This document shows, in pieces, positions 49,699 through 61,495 of a stretch of 64,000 nucleotides of DNA. Below the pieces are notes generated by a model, which was not told the DNA's origin, searched no databases, and saw only the letters and a program-made list of their open reading frames with translations. Location: the NCBI RefSeq assembly GCF_022201045.2, contig NC_068557.1, positions 3,658,001-3,722,000 of the forward strand, read 5' to 3'. Source of the DNA: Citrus sinensis (Eukaryota; Streptophyta; Magnoliopsida; Sapindales; Rutaceae). The position numbers and the translations under genes are program-made. The stretch's first letter is position 1. Each line of letters opens with the position of its first letter.

Positions 49699-51651
49699 CA
49701 TGAGAAAGAATCATGAAAAGAAGAGCTAAAGGTTACCTGGAGCAATATATCCATATGTCCCGGCCACTACAGTTCTGTTGGAGGAATCTGGTTGCAGGAG
49801 CCTGGCCAAACCAAAATCAGCAACAAATGCCCCTAGGTTTGAGTTAAGTAGAATGTTATTGCTGGATATGTCGCGGTGAACAATTGATGGCTTGCAGTCA
49901 TAATGCAGGTAAGACAAAGCATGAGCCATACACTTTACAATGTTCACTCTCTTAGTCCAATCAAACTCAACTGCTTCAACATCATTGCGTAACACACAGA
50001 ACAAGCTTCCCCTCTCCATGTACTCATAGATCAAAAACATGCACTTGTTGTGCAAACAAAAACCATAAAGCTTCACTATATTACGATGCCGTATTTGGGA
50101 GAGTAGACGAGCTTCAGTTTGGAAACTTTCCAGGAAAGCTGGCTCCTCTGTCTCCGAACGGTGAAGTTTCTTCAAAGCGACTACTTTTCCACTGGACAAT
50201 TGTGCTCTGTAAACACTGCCATAACCTCCGGTTCCAATGCAATATTTGATGTGGAAATCCTCTGTCGCTTGAATCATCTCTTCAAATGTAATTCTACCAT
50301 CATAATTCCATATGGAGAACTCATTAGCCCCCTCGGTCATTTCTCGGGTATTAGGATTAAATTTCTTATCCTTTCGTCTATGGACAAACAAGATACCAAA
50401 AATTAAGATTGCGAAAATAAATGCCACCATAGCAAGAATGATTGTGACCAAGCGAGTGACGATCTTTTGCTGCTTCCCTTTGTTGCCCTTAAACTGTTTT
50501 GCTTGGGGTGGTGGTGCATTTTCTGAACTAATTGAGTTTTCTAACCCTAGATTATTTTCTGACACTTTCAATTTGTGAATTCTTTTGACAGATGCAGGGA
50601 CAACGCCGGAGAGGTTATTCTTGGAAAGATTCACGGCAGAAATGTTTGGAATATTTCCCAGTTGTGAAGATATCGTGCCATTTATGAAGTTATGGCTTAA
50701 ATCAAGTTGTCTCAGATGTGTAAGGTTGCCTATCTCCGACGGAGAGATTCCGCTTAAAGTGTTGTGGCTTAATACCAAGTTCTGTAACTGCGAGCAATTC
50801 ATGAGTTCTGGAGGAATGGAGCTGCTGAGCTGATTATAACCAAGATTCAAAGAGGTGAGGTTGGTTAAATAACCAATTGTTGGAGGAATGGGTCCAATTA
50901 GATTGTTCCCGTCAAGAGACAGAGAATCAAGATACTTCAGATTTCCAACTTCCCGAGGCAGCCGACCACTAAGTTGGTTTGAAGAAAGAACCAGAGATGT
51001 TAAGTCGGTTAAATTTCCAATGGACGATGGAATTGGACCATCAAGTCTGTTGTGAGACAAGTCCAAAATTTCCAACAAGTTTAAATAACCAATGGTCGAA
51101 GGAATAGGTCCAGTGAGATTGTTCCTATTTAGAAGCAGAGAATCAAGATTCTTCAGATTTCCAACTTCTTTAGGCAGTGGACCAACAAGATTGTTGTAAG
51201 CCAGGTACAAAGTACTTGAGTGATTTAAATGATAAAACGTTGAAGGAATACGTCCAGTTAGATTGTTATTATCTAGATACAGATACACAAGATTCTTCAG
51301 ATTTCCAACTTCTTGAGGCAGCCGACCACTAATTTGGTTTAAAGAAAGGTTCAAACTTGTCAAGTTAGTTAAATTACCTACGCTCGATGGAATTAGACCA
51401 TCCAGTTTGTTACCCTGCAACCTCAGTTCATCAAGATCCTTCAAATTCCCAAATTCTAATGGGATAGAACCATTGAGAATGTTATTAGTTAGATCCAGTT
51501 TGAGAAGATTCCTCAAACTCCCGATCTCCGCGGGGATAGTACCTATCGTGTGTATATATATGCATATGATTAATTAACGATAAATGAGCAATATTATCCA
51601 GTACGGCTAGGAAAATAATGTGTATGCAGTGAAATTATATATAATGGTTAC

Positions 51652-51723
51652 CGGTAAGATGGTTACGAGACAGGTGAAGCACTTGGAGTTTTGAAAGAGC
51701 ACCAATTTCTGATGGCATCCTTC
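51652..51723 (-). other. 72-bp single-LRR exon cassette of kinase D
   Basis: Codes [20 protein letters not shown] then NHLT between phase-1 introns. It is base-identical to the cassette at 41032-41103 in kinase C. Confidence 0.85.
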
Positions 51724-52271
51724 CTGAAGAAAAAAAGGAAAAAAAATAATGTGTATGATTAATTAATGATAAATGAGCAAATATTATCCAGTACGGCTAG
51801 GAAAATAATGTGTATGCAGTGAAATTATATATAATGGTTACCTGGAAGACTGTTATCGTACAGGTCAAGGTCCTCGAGTTTTGAAAGAGCACCAATTTCT
51901 GATGGTATCCTTCCGGAAAGAAGAGTGCCCCAAATTCTGAAAGTTACGAGGTTGGGAAAGCAAGTGAAGTTGAGTTGGCTAAGCTCTGCTCCGGTGAAAT
52001 TATTTTCCATCTCTATAGAGCTTATCTCGACTATGCTTCCTGCTGAATTGCAAGTGATTCCCATCCACTTGCAATGATCTGAAGTATAGTTGGCCGTCGC
52101 CCGACTGCTATTCCACCAGCCTGAATTAACTAAAGCTTCCCTTTCTAACTGTAAGGCTGACGATGCATCAGATGCTGTTAGAACTGCATTATCAGTTATA
52201 ACAGGAACAATAATACTGCTTATAAAAGTTATAATGACCACCAAGTTTGAAATGGAGGAATCCGGTGCCAT

Positions 52272-54800
52272 TTTTATAAGTTTTTGGTTCATTAGATTCA
52301 GCCAGTGCGTGCCTGCTTTTATAACCAAACATTAAGTTTGACGGCAATATTTCCTGCTTTTATAATTTTTACACTAAGCAATATTTTCATGCCCAAGTCA
52401 TACTCAATGCTAAAAATAAAGTAAATAATGTTTTCTGCGCACAGAAAAAAATATAAATTACCAGCGTGAGATAGGAGTTCATCAATACTTATATCATTAT
52501 CATCATCCAAACCTATATTTGCATCATCAATTTATCGATCTAGAAATGAGACTAGTACCTATGTGTTTGATTAAAAAAAATCATTAAAAAATATTACCTT
52601 TCAAGCAATACATAATTTTGTTGTGTATTATATACTAAATTGATGATATATTCTAAATAGATGAAGTTCACTCCCAAGTGGTATCAGGTATCTACATCCA
52701 AAATGATGTGTCTTATAATTTAATGACAAAAATATACATACACTCCAAGGTTTGGGGAAATAACACGCGTGAACCTTACCATACAATATAACCTTATGAC
52801 TGCATTTTGTTAGATATTTTGTAATTCATTAATTTTGCTGTCTATTATATACTATATTAATGATGAATTCTAAATAGATGAAATTCACTCCCAAGTAGTG
52901 TATGATATGATGATATCCATGTGTCTTATAACTTTACTGAAATAAATTTTAGGGAGTTTAAGTATCTTTTTCTTTTATATTTATGAGAATTAATAATTCA
53001 AACTAGCTGTCATTTTAGTTGTGTTTAAAATTAATTGTCTTAAGAATTTGAAAAATATATGGAAATTTTTTCAAAATGATAAAAGGGATAATGTAGACCA
53101 ACACGTTTAAACATGTGAACTTATTAGTTGCCAATTATTTGAGACGCACAGCCAGGGGATGCCGCGTGATTAAACACGTGAATAGAAAGCTTTTCCGGTC
53201 ACGGGCTTTTCTGAGCCGACCATAAATTAAAGGAAAATTGGAGTCAAGGTCTTGTAGACCAGGAAAAGAAGACGTGTGTACTGCGAGTTCACATTTGAGG
53301 CTTGATTGACATATTTGTCCCTTGTCAAGCTCGTCAAAGAAGCACCAATAAATTTCACTTGAGAATATATATATTTTATATTTATCCAAAGTAAAGGATT
53401 TAATTAAACAAAATTCAGTCCCACGAAAGTTAATATACCGAAAAAAGTTATACAAAAACCACTATCAAAATATTGGATAATCTTGAAAAATTTTAAAATT
53501 TGTTCTTAATTAACAAAGAATTACGCCCAATACCATATTTCGTCAAATCTCAAAGGAAATTTTTCCACTTTTCCAGTACAACATTTTCTATAATTTACGG
53601 TAATTATGTATTGGTAATGCTAATGGTTTTTTACACTAAACAATATTTTCAGACCCAAGTCATACACAATGCTAAAACCAAAGTAAATATTTTTTTTCAT
53701 TCGTACAGAAAAAATATAAATTACCAAGTTACTTATAGCATTTATCATCATCCGAAGCTACATTTGCATCATCAATTGTCGAATGTCGATCCACAAAAGA
53801 GAAATCAAAGATGTTAAAAATATTTCTAACAATAAAATAAATAATTAAATGTAAAGACTGGTACCTAGGTGTTTGAATTTAAAAAAAAAATCATTAAAAA
53901 ATTATCTTTCAAGTAATATATAATTTTGTTGTGTATTATATACTACGTTAATGATGTATTCTAAATAGATGAAGTCCACTCCCAAATGGTGTTTGATATC
54001 TATATCTGAACGTGTCTTATATGTTTCAAAAGAAAATTTTACCAATACTCTTAAGGGTTGGGAGAAATGATATGCAAGAACGTTACCTTGCAATATAACC
54101 TCGTGATTGCATTTTGCCGGATACTATATAGTAAATTAATTTTGTTGTCTATTACATACTATATTAATGATGTATTCAAAATAGATTAAGCTTTACTCTC
54201 AAGTAGTGTCCAATACGGAGATTTCCATGTGTCTTACAATTTTACTGAAACAAATTTTGGGGAGTTCAAGTTTCTTTTTCCTTTATATTTATATATATGA
54301 GAATTAATAATTCTAACCATCTGTCATTTTAGTTGTGTTTAAAATTGATATATCAACTATCAAAAAAGAAAAAAGAAAAAAATTGATGTATCAAAAATAT
54401 GGAAAATAGATGGAAGAATTTTCAAATGATACCCCGTCAAAGGGATAATGTAGATTGACACGTTTAAACATATGATCTCGTCAATCGCCAATTACTTGAA
54501 ACCCACGGCCACGTTTATTAGACAATTTAAAAAAAAAAAAAGATTTGTGTACTGCAGATACCTGTGAAACTCAAAGGACTACCAATTAATTCACGTTAGA
54601 AAAGTGTTTTTTTGTTTAATTAAAAGACAACGATTTAATCAGACAAAATTCAGTCTGACGAAATTTATACAAACTACCATGAGCAAAATACATTCAAGAT
54701 TAACAATCACATTAATCTAGCATCCTTTTTTTTTCTACGCCTTTCTCTTTTTCTTTTTTAACTTTTTAGGCCGCTTTTCTTTCTCCAAATTACTTTTCTT
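52272..54800. repeat. Upstream region of kinase D and intergenic duplicon
   Basis: Only about 65 bp of the kinase upstream region is kept (TATA as revcomp TATAAAAG near 52317) before the sequence jumps at about 52350 to the intergenic block. A, B and C keep about 300 bp. The remainder matches 19900-21500, 42720-44100 and 27530-29000. No gene was seen. Confidence 0.7.
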
Positions 54801-56508
54801 GATTTTCCACAGAACACATCAAAACATTGGACCACCTTGAGAGTCCATAAATATTAAATTTTTGGAGTCCACAAAAAAAATAAAATATTTTTGTCATAAT
54901 TTGTAAACTTTGTTCTTTTATCATTTTCACAAATTTATTGAGAAGGCCAAATATCACCATATTTAATCAAAAGTCATATAGAATTTTTTTTATATATTTT
55001 ATTATACAAAAAAGACGATTGTTCTTAAAAGTTTAACCAAACAATGTTTTAATTATTTTATTTAACTGATTATCCAAGTTCGAATTCTAGATGACTCCGA
55101 CCCTAAAACCATATGTGGGCTATTCACATCCCCCATTTGTCCATTGAAAAGGGCAAATTTTGTTTTCAACCAAGCAACCCCTTTGTGGCTTGTATCGGTG
55201 TACGTTTAATATTGTCACTCTAATTTGATCCTAACGCGCGCTAATCCAAAACGATATGCAATGGAACTTTGTGAACTTACGGTAACAATTTGTTTAAACT
55301 TATGCAGACTACTTAACTAACCAGTCAAATAGAGTGTCAAATAAAATTTTAATATTTGGTTAAGAGACCACAAGAGTTCATAAATATTTTTTTTACCAAT
55401 TAAGAAGATTAAAATGAACGGCATATTTTGTACAGAATTAATATGCGTATTCAAATTTAACAATATAGTGGGCATTTTAAAATTTCAAATGTGTAGATGG
55501 GGCTAAATGCCTAAATCACAACTTTCCTCATCATAACTCTGAAAATTCAAATTTGAAAATATTTTCTGAGTCTCTTCTTCATCATTTAGTTTATACTTCA
55601 ACTGACCATTAGAAGCAATTCAGTTTCTGTACGATCATGCAAAAGGGTTAATTAGCAATTTACCAAGAGTTGTTAATTTCTCTTCCTTTCCAAAATTCTG
55701 TTAGAATTGTCAGTTGTTACGGCATATGGGTGTAAAGATTTTTTGATAATAAAAGTTAAAATTATTGGGTGGGTTTTTATAAGAATTTTGGAGGGGTGTA
55801 AGAAGGTCCACTCTACTCATAAATGAAGCCATGGCTTGGAGAAATGGAATACGGAGCCCACTAACCTTAAAGGCCTTAAACAAACCCAACATGCTTTAAA
55901 GTGATAATTAAGATGTGAGACAAGCTCGCTCTATCACTGAAGCATGTTCGGTTTATTATACGTTGTAAGCCCATCAATTTTTGAAGTTGTTTACTATTGC
56001 ATTTCATCTAAAACCTGTATTTGGTTTATTATACGTTGTTTTCAAAGTCGTTGACAATCGACGGGGCGATACCGAAATAGATAGTCCTAGCCTCCTAGGC
56101 GCGCGCGCGCAAAAGAAAAAAAAAAGGATAATGTATTACAAGATCACTGATGCATGGAAGATCCTAGTTTTGTAGTGAGAGTAAAAGAATTGAGCTTGAA
56201 ACTATTTTTTTGCTCATTTTTTTAATGAAACGCTTCAAAGAAAACATAGATGGCGGGAAGCAAAATGGTTGAAGTTAGCAAGCTGTGCAGTGAGAACTGG
56301 AGGCACATCACGATTCACGCATGAATAGAATTTGTGTGTATGTGTGTGTGTGTGTGTGTGTTAGTGTTAATAAGCCGAGGATTGATTCAGGCTGGCAAAA
56401 ATATTATTCATTATCATTGTCATTGTAGTGTAGTATACCTTTATTCTTAACTAGATGTTAGTCCTTATCTCCCCCAAGATTCAACCACAAGTGGCTAGTT
56501 ATAGAAAG
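54801..56508. repeat. Duplicon copy 2 (shared with 29000-30129 and 32227-32800)
   Basis: Collinear with copy 1 at 29.0-32.8 kb but without the Mutator-like element. It carries a (GC)n tract near 56100-56109 and a (GT)n tract near 56335-56360 that are shorter or absent in copy 1. Non-coding. Confidence 0.85.
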
Positions 56509-59362
56509 CTTCTTTTTTTTTTTAATTTAAAACCACCAGAGTGGTGGGGGGTTAGCCGGGACCCCTACCTGTAATATAAATCTAAAAATGAATCAGATAC
56601 AAAGGAGGGAGACATGAGATACAAGAAAATGATAAAATCCTAACGTCTGACACAAGGGATTGCATGGGTATCCAAGTAAAGAATACCAGATAAGCCTTTG
56701 AGAAGCTCCCGAGGAGATTAAAAACGTCGGCTAGTCCAATGAGTGCACGCTCAGTTGGCTAGAAAATCAGTAGCAAAAGTAGCCTCGCAAAGAACATCTC
56801 TCACCTAATTGGGGAATGACGTTACCAAACGACACACCCAGCGCAGAGAATAACAATACTCCCATCGTAAAGGACCATGGGTGTGAATTCATGACACCAC
56901 CGTAGTCGAGTCTGACTCAACCTCAAGCACTGAATACCCAAGCTGAATGGGAAGCTCCAAACCCTTGCACACCGCCATGAGCTCAACATATAAGATTGGC
57001 TTGTAGCCTAAAAAGGATCCAAAAGCCGCTAAAACCACACCCCGGTGATCCCGAAGAGTACCCCCGGAAGCAGCCATCTTAGGGTTGCCCCTAAAGCAAC
57101 CATCCACAATCAGCTTAGCCACCCTTAGGGGCGGCCTCGTCCAAGCAACTAGACGAATCGCCTCTTAGGGGGAGTCATAACTCGCAAGCCCTCCGCAATA
57201 CGAGAACCCAAAACTCCCCTCAGTTGAAGAGGCTTGAATCCAAAAGCAGAACTAGCGAGCCTGAGATCAGAGTCGACTTGATAGATAATCGCATCAGTGG
57301 AGAAAGACTATGAATTAAACCGGAAAGCATTTCGGGCCTTCCAAATTTGCCACAAAAAGCATGGCAGAAGGACCCGAGATGATTTCGAAAGGGTGCACAC
57401 TGTCTCCAAAATAAAAGTAAAGCACGGGGAGATAGAAAACCAAGCTCTCACATCCCCAGGATTCGCTGGTAGTGAACCTAAATATGATTGGCCCGTGGAC
57501 AATTCACAAACAGGTGCCGAGAAGTCTCAACAACCCACCCACAAACGCACTAAGAAACTATAGAGAAACCCCTCGAGCATAAGGCATCATTAGTAGCTAA
57601 GAATCCGTGTAGTAGTTACTAGAGGAAAAAAGAAACTTGTAATGGGATATGCCTCTGCCAAATCATCGAGAAAAGTTCATCCATCGGCCTAGAGCACCGT
57701 ACAAGCTCTCAAGCAGTCCGCAAGTGAAACGTACCGTCAGGGGTAAGGTCATAACGAATCAGGTCAGGATTCCCACTAGAAATAAACACTAATAGGATCT
57801 GCTCAATAATAGATAAAGGCAAAACATCCTCCAATTTGCCTCTGTCCCAGACTGTACCCTGCCAAAAGAATGAGACCGGCACTGACGAAGCCGCTGTAGG
57901 GTTATAAAAAAATAGAGGGCAAGAACTCAGCCAACAATCACACCAGAAGCTATAATCTCCACTCCCAATGAGCCAATGCACATGAGGTCTAGTCGTGCAA
58001 CGAATCTTACAAAGGCGTCTCTATAGAGGAGAGGCAAGACAGCGAAACTGGATCAGGCTCGGATGCGTAGATCTGCAATACTTGGACTTCATATAGGAAG
58101 CGCATAACGAACTCTGCTAACAAAATTGTCACCAAAGTTTAATCTCAAAAGCCTCCTCCATATCATCAAAAGATCGTATGCCAAGGCTACCCTCATCAAC
58201 TGGATAACAAACCTTCGGCCATCTACACCAGTAGATCCGGCGCCTTCCCTCAGAATCACCCCATAGGAATTGGGTGAACAATTGCTCTAGGCACTGAACT
58301 ACCATTACAAGAGGACGAAGGACGTGAAATAAGTGCAGGGGCATAGAGGATAACACATGGCGAATGAGGACCAGCTTCCCACAAAAAGAAAGCAGACGGT
58401 TATCCGAACCGAAAATCTTATCCCTGACCTTACGGGCTGTGTCATCAAAATGGGAGATCTTTAGGTGCCCGAGATAAGTAAACAGAAGCCGACGCTGCTG
58501 AAAACTAGTAACAGAGTGAACAAGGGCATGGCGAGAGGCCGAAGCCGACTTCCTAATGTAGGAGTTACTCTTGTCCTGGTTAATCAACTGCCCCGAGATC
58601 GCCTCATAATGGTGCAAGAAATCCATAAGCTGCTGTAAGCTAGGTTGGTTCCCATTTGCAAAAATAATAATATAATCCGCAAAGCTCAAATGGGAATTAG
58701 AAGTAGGTGCGGTTGAACAATACCGAACCGAGGGATATGGAGAATACAAATATCAAATTCTCGAGAGAAAAATTCTGCAACAATAATAAACAAGCACGAG
58801 GAAAGAGGATCACCTTGCCGAAGACCCCTCAGGGACTGGAAGTATCCTTGACTGACCCTATTCACAAGTACTGAAAACCAAGGGCCGTAAATCACTCGCC
58901 GAATCAAAGAAATCCAATGCTCCGAGAACCTAAAACAGCGAATCATCTGAAGAATAAAAGGCCATGACATATGATCGTACACCTTGGCCATATCTAATTT
59001 TAGCACCACAGTGTTCCCTCGAGTACGGCGATTAAGATCTTGAACGAGCTCCTGAACCAGGAGCACGTTATCATGAATCACTCAACCAGGAACAAAGCCA
59101 TTCTGAGTAGGAGAAATAATGCGAGGTAGGAGAGAGGACAATCTCTAGACAAGCAACTTGGTAAGGACCTTGTTGTTCACGTTACAAAGACTAATCGGAC
59201 GGAAATCAGCCCAAGAATCTGGAGAAGCCTTCTTAGGCAGAAGGACCAATAAAGTACTTTGGAAACCCTTGGACATAGCCGAACCTCTGAAATAATCGAG
59301 GACAACATCTAACAAGTCACGGCAAATGATGTCCCAACACGACTGATAGAATCTGCTAATTA
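56509..59362 (-). mobile_element. LINE (L1-type), 5'-truncated, with decayed ORF2
   Basis: Non-LTR retrotransposon on the minus strand, inserted in duplicon copy 2; the empty site is near 32790. The poly-A end appears as T(11) at about 56512. Degenerate target duplications are AGTTATAGAAAG (left) and AATTATATAAG (right). Domains in order: reverse transcriptase (about 59340-58129: WADFRPISLCNVN, VVLKLDMAKVYDH, GLRQGDPLSS, FADYIIIF), a zf-RVT-like region (57981-57300: GSGDYSFWCDCW) and RNase H (57122-56889: VDGCFRGN, ASGGTLRDHRG, ELMAVCKGLEL, LEVESDS). Stops near VLTKLLV and FVPG and several frameshifts break it. The catalytic FADD is FADY, so it is dead. Confidence 0.88.
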
Positions 59363-59811
59363 TATAAGTTATTTAAAAATCATTCGGACAAACTTCTAGT
59401 GACAATTGAACATAAATTTAACTTTAATATCTTATTAAAAAAGTTCGATACCACTTTAATAGAATGGAGAACGTTTATTTTTCCCTAGGGAAAATGCACA
59501 ACAAGTTCTTTTACATAGACTCCGTAACCAAATTAGACAAGTAAATAATCAATGATGGAATTAAGAGCTTGGTTTAACAAGGTCAGCATGAAGAAACTAC
59601 AAATTTGAGGTTAAAAATTTAGAAATGGAGGCCAAAACATAAGATTTTCAAAGAATGACTAGATTTCAATTAGATCCCAGGGAACAATAACCCAGTTTAC
59701 TGCTTGTCGTAGAACTCTTTGTTTACATGAATTAATGTTTAATAGCCTTTAGTATCTCAAGCTTGACCCTTGCAGCTATCTATTAGTTCATTTAATTAAT
59801 AACTTGTACGT
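59363..59811. repeat. Duplicon copy 2 continued (shared with 32800-33090 and 33767-33915)
   Basis: Resumes exactly where the LINE entered and lacks the LTR present in copy 1 (site ACTAGATTTCAATTAG near 59656-59671). Non-coding. Confidence 0.8.
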
Positions 59812-60782
59812 ATTAACAGTAGGGATGGCAATGGGGAGGGGAGGGGAGGGGACCAATCTCCCCGTACCCATCCCCGATATTTTACGTATGTCCCCGTCCC
59901 CTCCCCGTCCCCGTCAGAATTACTTGAGAGAATCCTCATCCCCTCCCCGAATAATAACAGGGGATCCCCGAGGTCCCCAATCCTCGAATAACTAATACAT
60001 TTTTTTATTTTCGATTTTGAGTTAATCATATTAAAATAAAAAATTCAAATAAAAGTAAAGTTCGAAATATATCTTACATTAATATCCATTACAAAAGTCA
60101 TATACATTAAATTAGTAAGTAACGCAGCATGCAAGGGATACAAACTTCTTTTACAAACTATCATGAGCAAATTAATAGTCTAATACAAAATTGTTACAAA
60201 TAAAATCGAATTTAGATTCAAAATTAACTTTTACAATGGTGGCGTGGGCACTTTATAAATGTGGGCTATAAATACAATAATTAAATCGGAGCAAATCAAG
60301 AGCAAATATTAGATTAGATTAGAATAGAGTAGATATTAAAATTGTGATTCGCTGTGGGCAATAATAACATCTATAAATAAATAAAAAATAGATTTAAGTT
60401 TAAAATATTTAAAGAATATTAAAATTAAAAAATTTTGGGCTAATAGAATCTACTCGGTCTTTTTAATGGCCTAAATAAAAATTTAGGACTTTAATTAGTT
60501 AATTAGGCCTAAAAGTTTAATAATATAAATATGTTGATATTTTTTTATTTTTACCAATATTTATAATTTTATAATTTAAATTTTATAATTTATTTACGAG
60601 TAATTTAAAAAAAATTAAAAATTAAAATGGGGAAATGGGTAGGGGATGAGGATTCCACCTCATCCCCGTCCCCTCCCCGAATAAGAAATTGAGTATGAAA
60701 TTATCCCCATACCCTCCCCGAATGGGAAAAATCCCCGAAAGTACCCGTCCCCGTGGGGATTTTTGCCATCCCTAATTAACAG
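59812..60782. mobile_element. hAT transposon copy 2, non-autonomous
   Basis: The element is 59820-60774 (955 bp), flanked by the perfect 8-bp duplication ATTAACAG (59812-59819 and 60775-60782). It has the same 12-bp inverted ends and the same C/G-rich subterminal repeats as the copy at 45969-47142. The middle (about 60130-60480) is different AT-rich sequence with no transposase. Duplicon copy 1 at about 33914-33925 (GTATTAGCAGCTAGTG) is the empty site. Confidence 0.92.
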
Positions 60783-61159
60783 CTACTGAAGTAGAAAATG
60801 CCTGTGACTAGTGCATTAGTTTCTTTAAAATCCGGAGACAAAGAGTTGTTCTGAGTATTTTATAATTTTTTTTTTCACATGAGACACCATTCAAGACAAT
60901 GTCCATGTGGTGTGAAGGCCAAAATGCCCGTGAACCAGTCAATTTTTGTCTTTTTCAGCATTTTAATATAATCACTTTGTATTTAAATTACTATTTGATC
61001 GATTAAAATTTCAATAATTTTACAGCTAACCACGTATTTTTTAACCATAATTCCCAGCTTCCCTTCTATATATATAAGTCGGCATCAGCTGATCAGCATG
61101 AATTAAGAGTTCATAACCAAACTGAAATAGATATCCAAAGTTTAGCGTTACTGAGAAAT
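60783..61159 (+). promoter_or_regulatory. Upstream region of lipid-transfer-like copy 4
   Basis: Matches 33926-34302 and 47813-48135. The TATA-like TATATATATAA is at about 61067-61077, roughly 85 bp before the ATG. The conserved block includes GTCGGCATCAGCTGATCAGC just after the TATA box in all three copies. The hAT copy ends only about 385 bp upstream of the start codon. Confidence 0.6.
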
Positions 61160-61495
61160 ATGAGTTCTAAGATTTATTTTATGCTCACCGCGATATTTAC
61201 TGTCGCTGGAGTTTTTCAATTTTCCGGCCAAGTTTCCGGCGCACAACATTGTGGAATGAATACAAATGTTCTTGGCCAGCTTGTATCACAATGTGAGAAA
61301 TATGTGTTGAAATCGGGGCCGAAGATTCGGCCATCTCCTGGTTGTTGTGCGGTTGTCAAGAAGGTTGATGTGCCATGCGTGTGCACGTTTGTTACAAAGC
61401 AGATTGAAGAAATTGTAAGCATTGAGAAGATGGTTTATGTGGCCAGGTCATGTGGCATAAAGATTTCTGCCGGGACAAAATGTGGAAGTAAGTAA
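61160..61495 (+). CDS. Lipid-transfer-like 8-cysteine protein (copy 4)
   Basis: Predicted secreted protein of 111 residues, nearly identical to the copy at 48136. The signal peptide (MSSKIYFMLTAIFTVAGVFQ) ends near VSGA. All eight cysteines are in LTP order. One change lies between PCVC and the next helix (CVCTF for CVCKF). Like copy 3 it ends CGSK by reading into a donor-like GTAAGT, and no second exon was found downstream. Two near-identical intact copies and one truncated copy in 27 kb indicate recent duplication. A role in extracellular lipid binding or defence is inferred from the family only. Confidence 0.85.
   Translation: MSSKIYFMLTAIFTVAGVFQFSGQVSGAQHCGMNTNVLGQLVSQCEKYVLKSGPKIRPSPGCCAVVKKVDVPCVCTFVTKQIEEIVSIEKMVYVARSCGIKISAGTKCGSK

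Larger units (their letters stand above)
49412..52271 (-). pseudogene. LRR receptor-like kinase D, last exon mostly deleted
   Basis: Exon 1 (52271-51842), one LRR cassette exon (51723-51652) and the large exon (51542-49737) are intact and in frame, giving signal peptide, LRRs, transmembrane helix and the kinase up to APE. The last exon, 386 bp in the other genes, survives only as its final 105 bp or so (49516-49412; FLARKSPLGKSVVQEIS). Its acceptor and the kinase C-lobe from [18 protein letters not shown] onward, about 281 bp, are gone. In their place is a copy of nearby intron sequence: 49523-49578 repeats 49643-49698. Without the C-lobe the protein cannot be an active kinase; a truncated receptor from intron read-through (ending APGNL) is possible. 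The cassette exon is identical to that at 41032-41103 in C. Confidence 0.88.
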
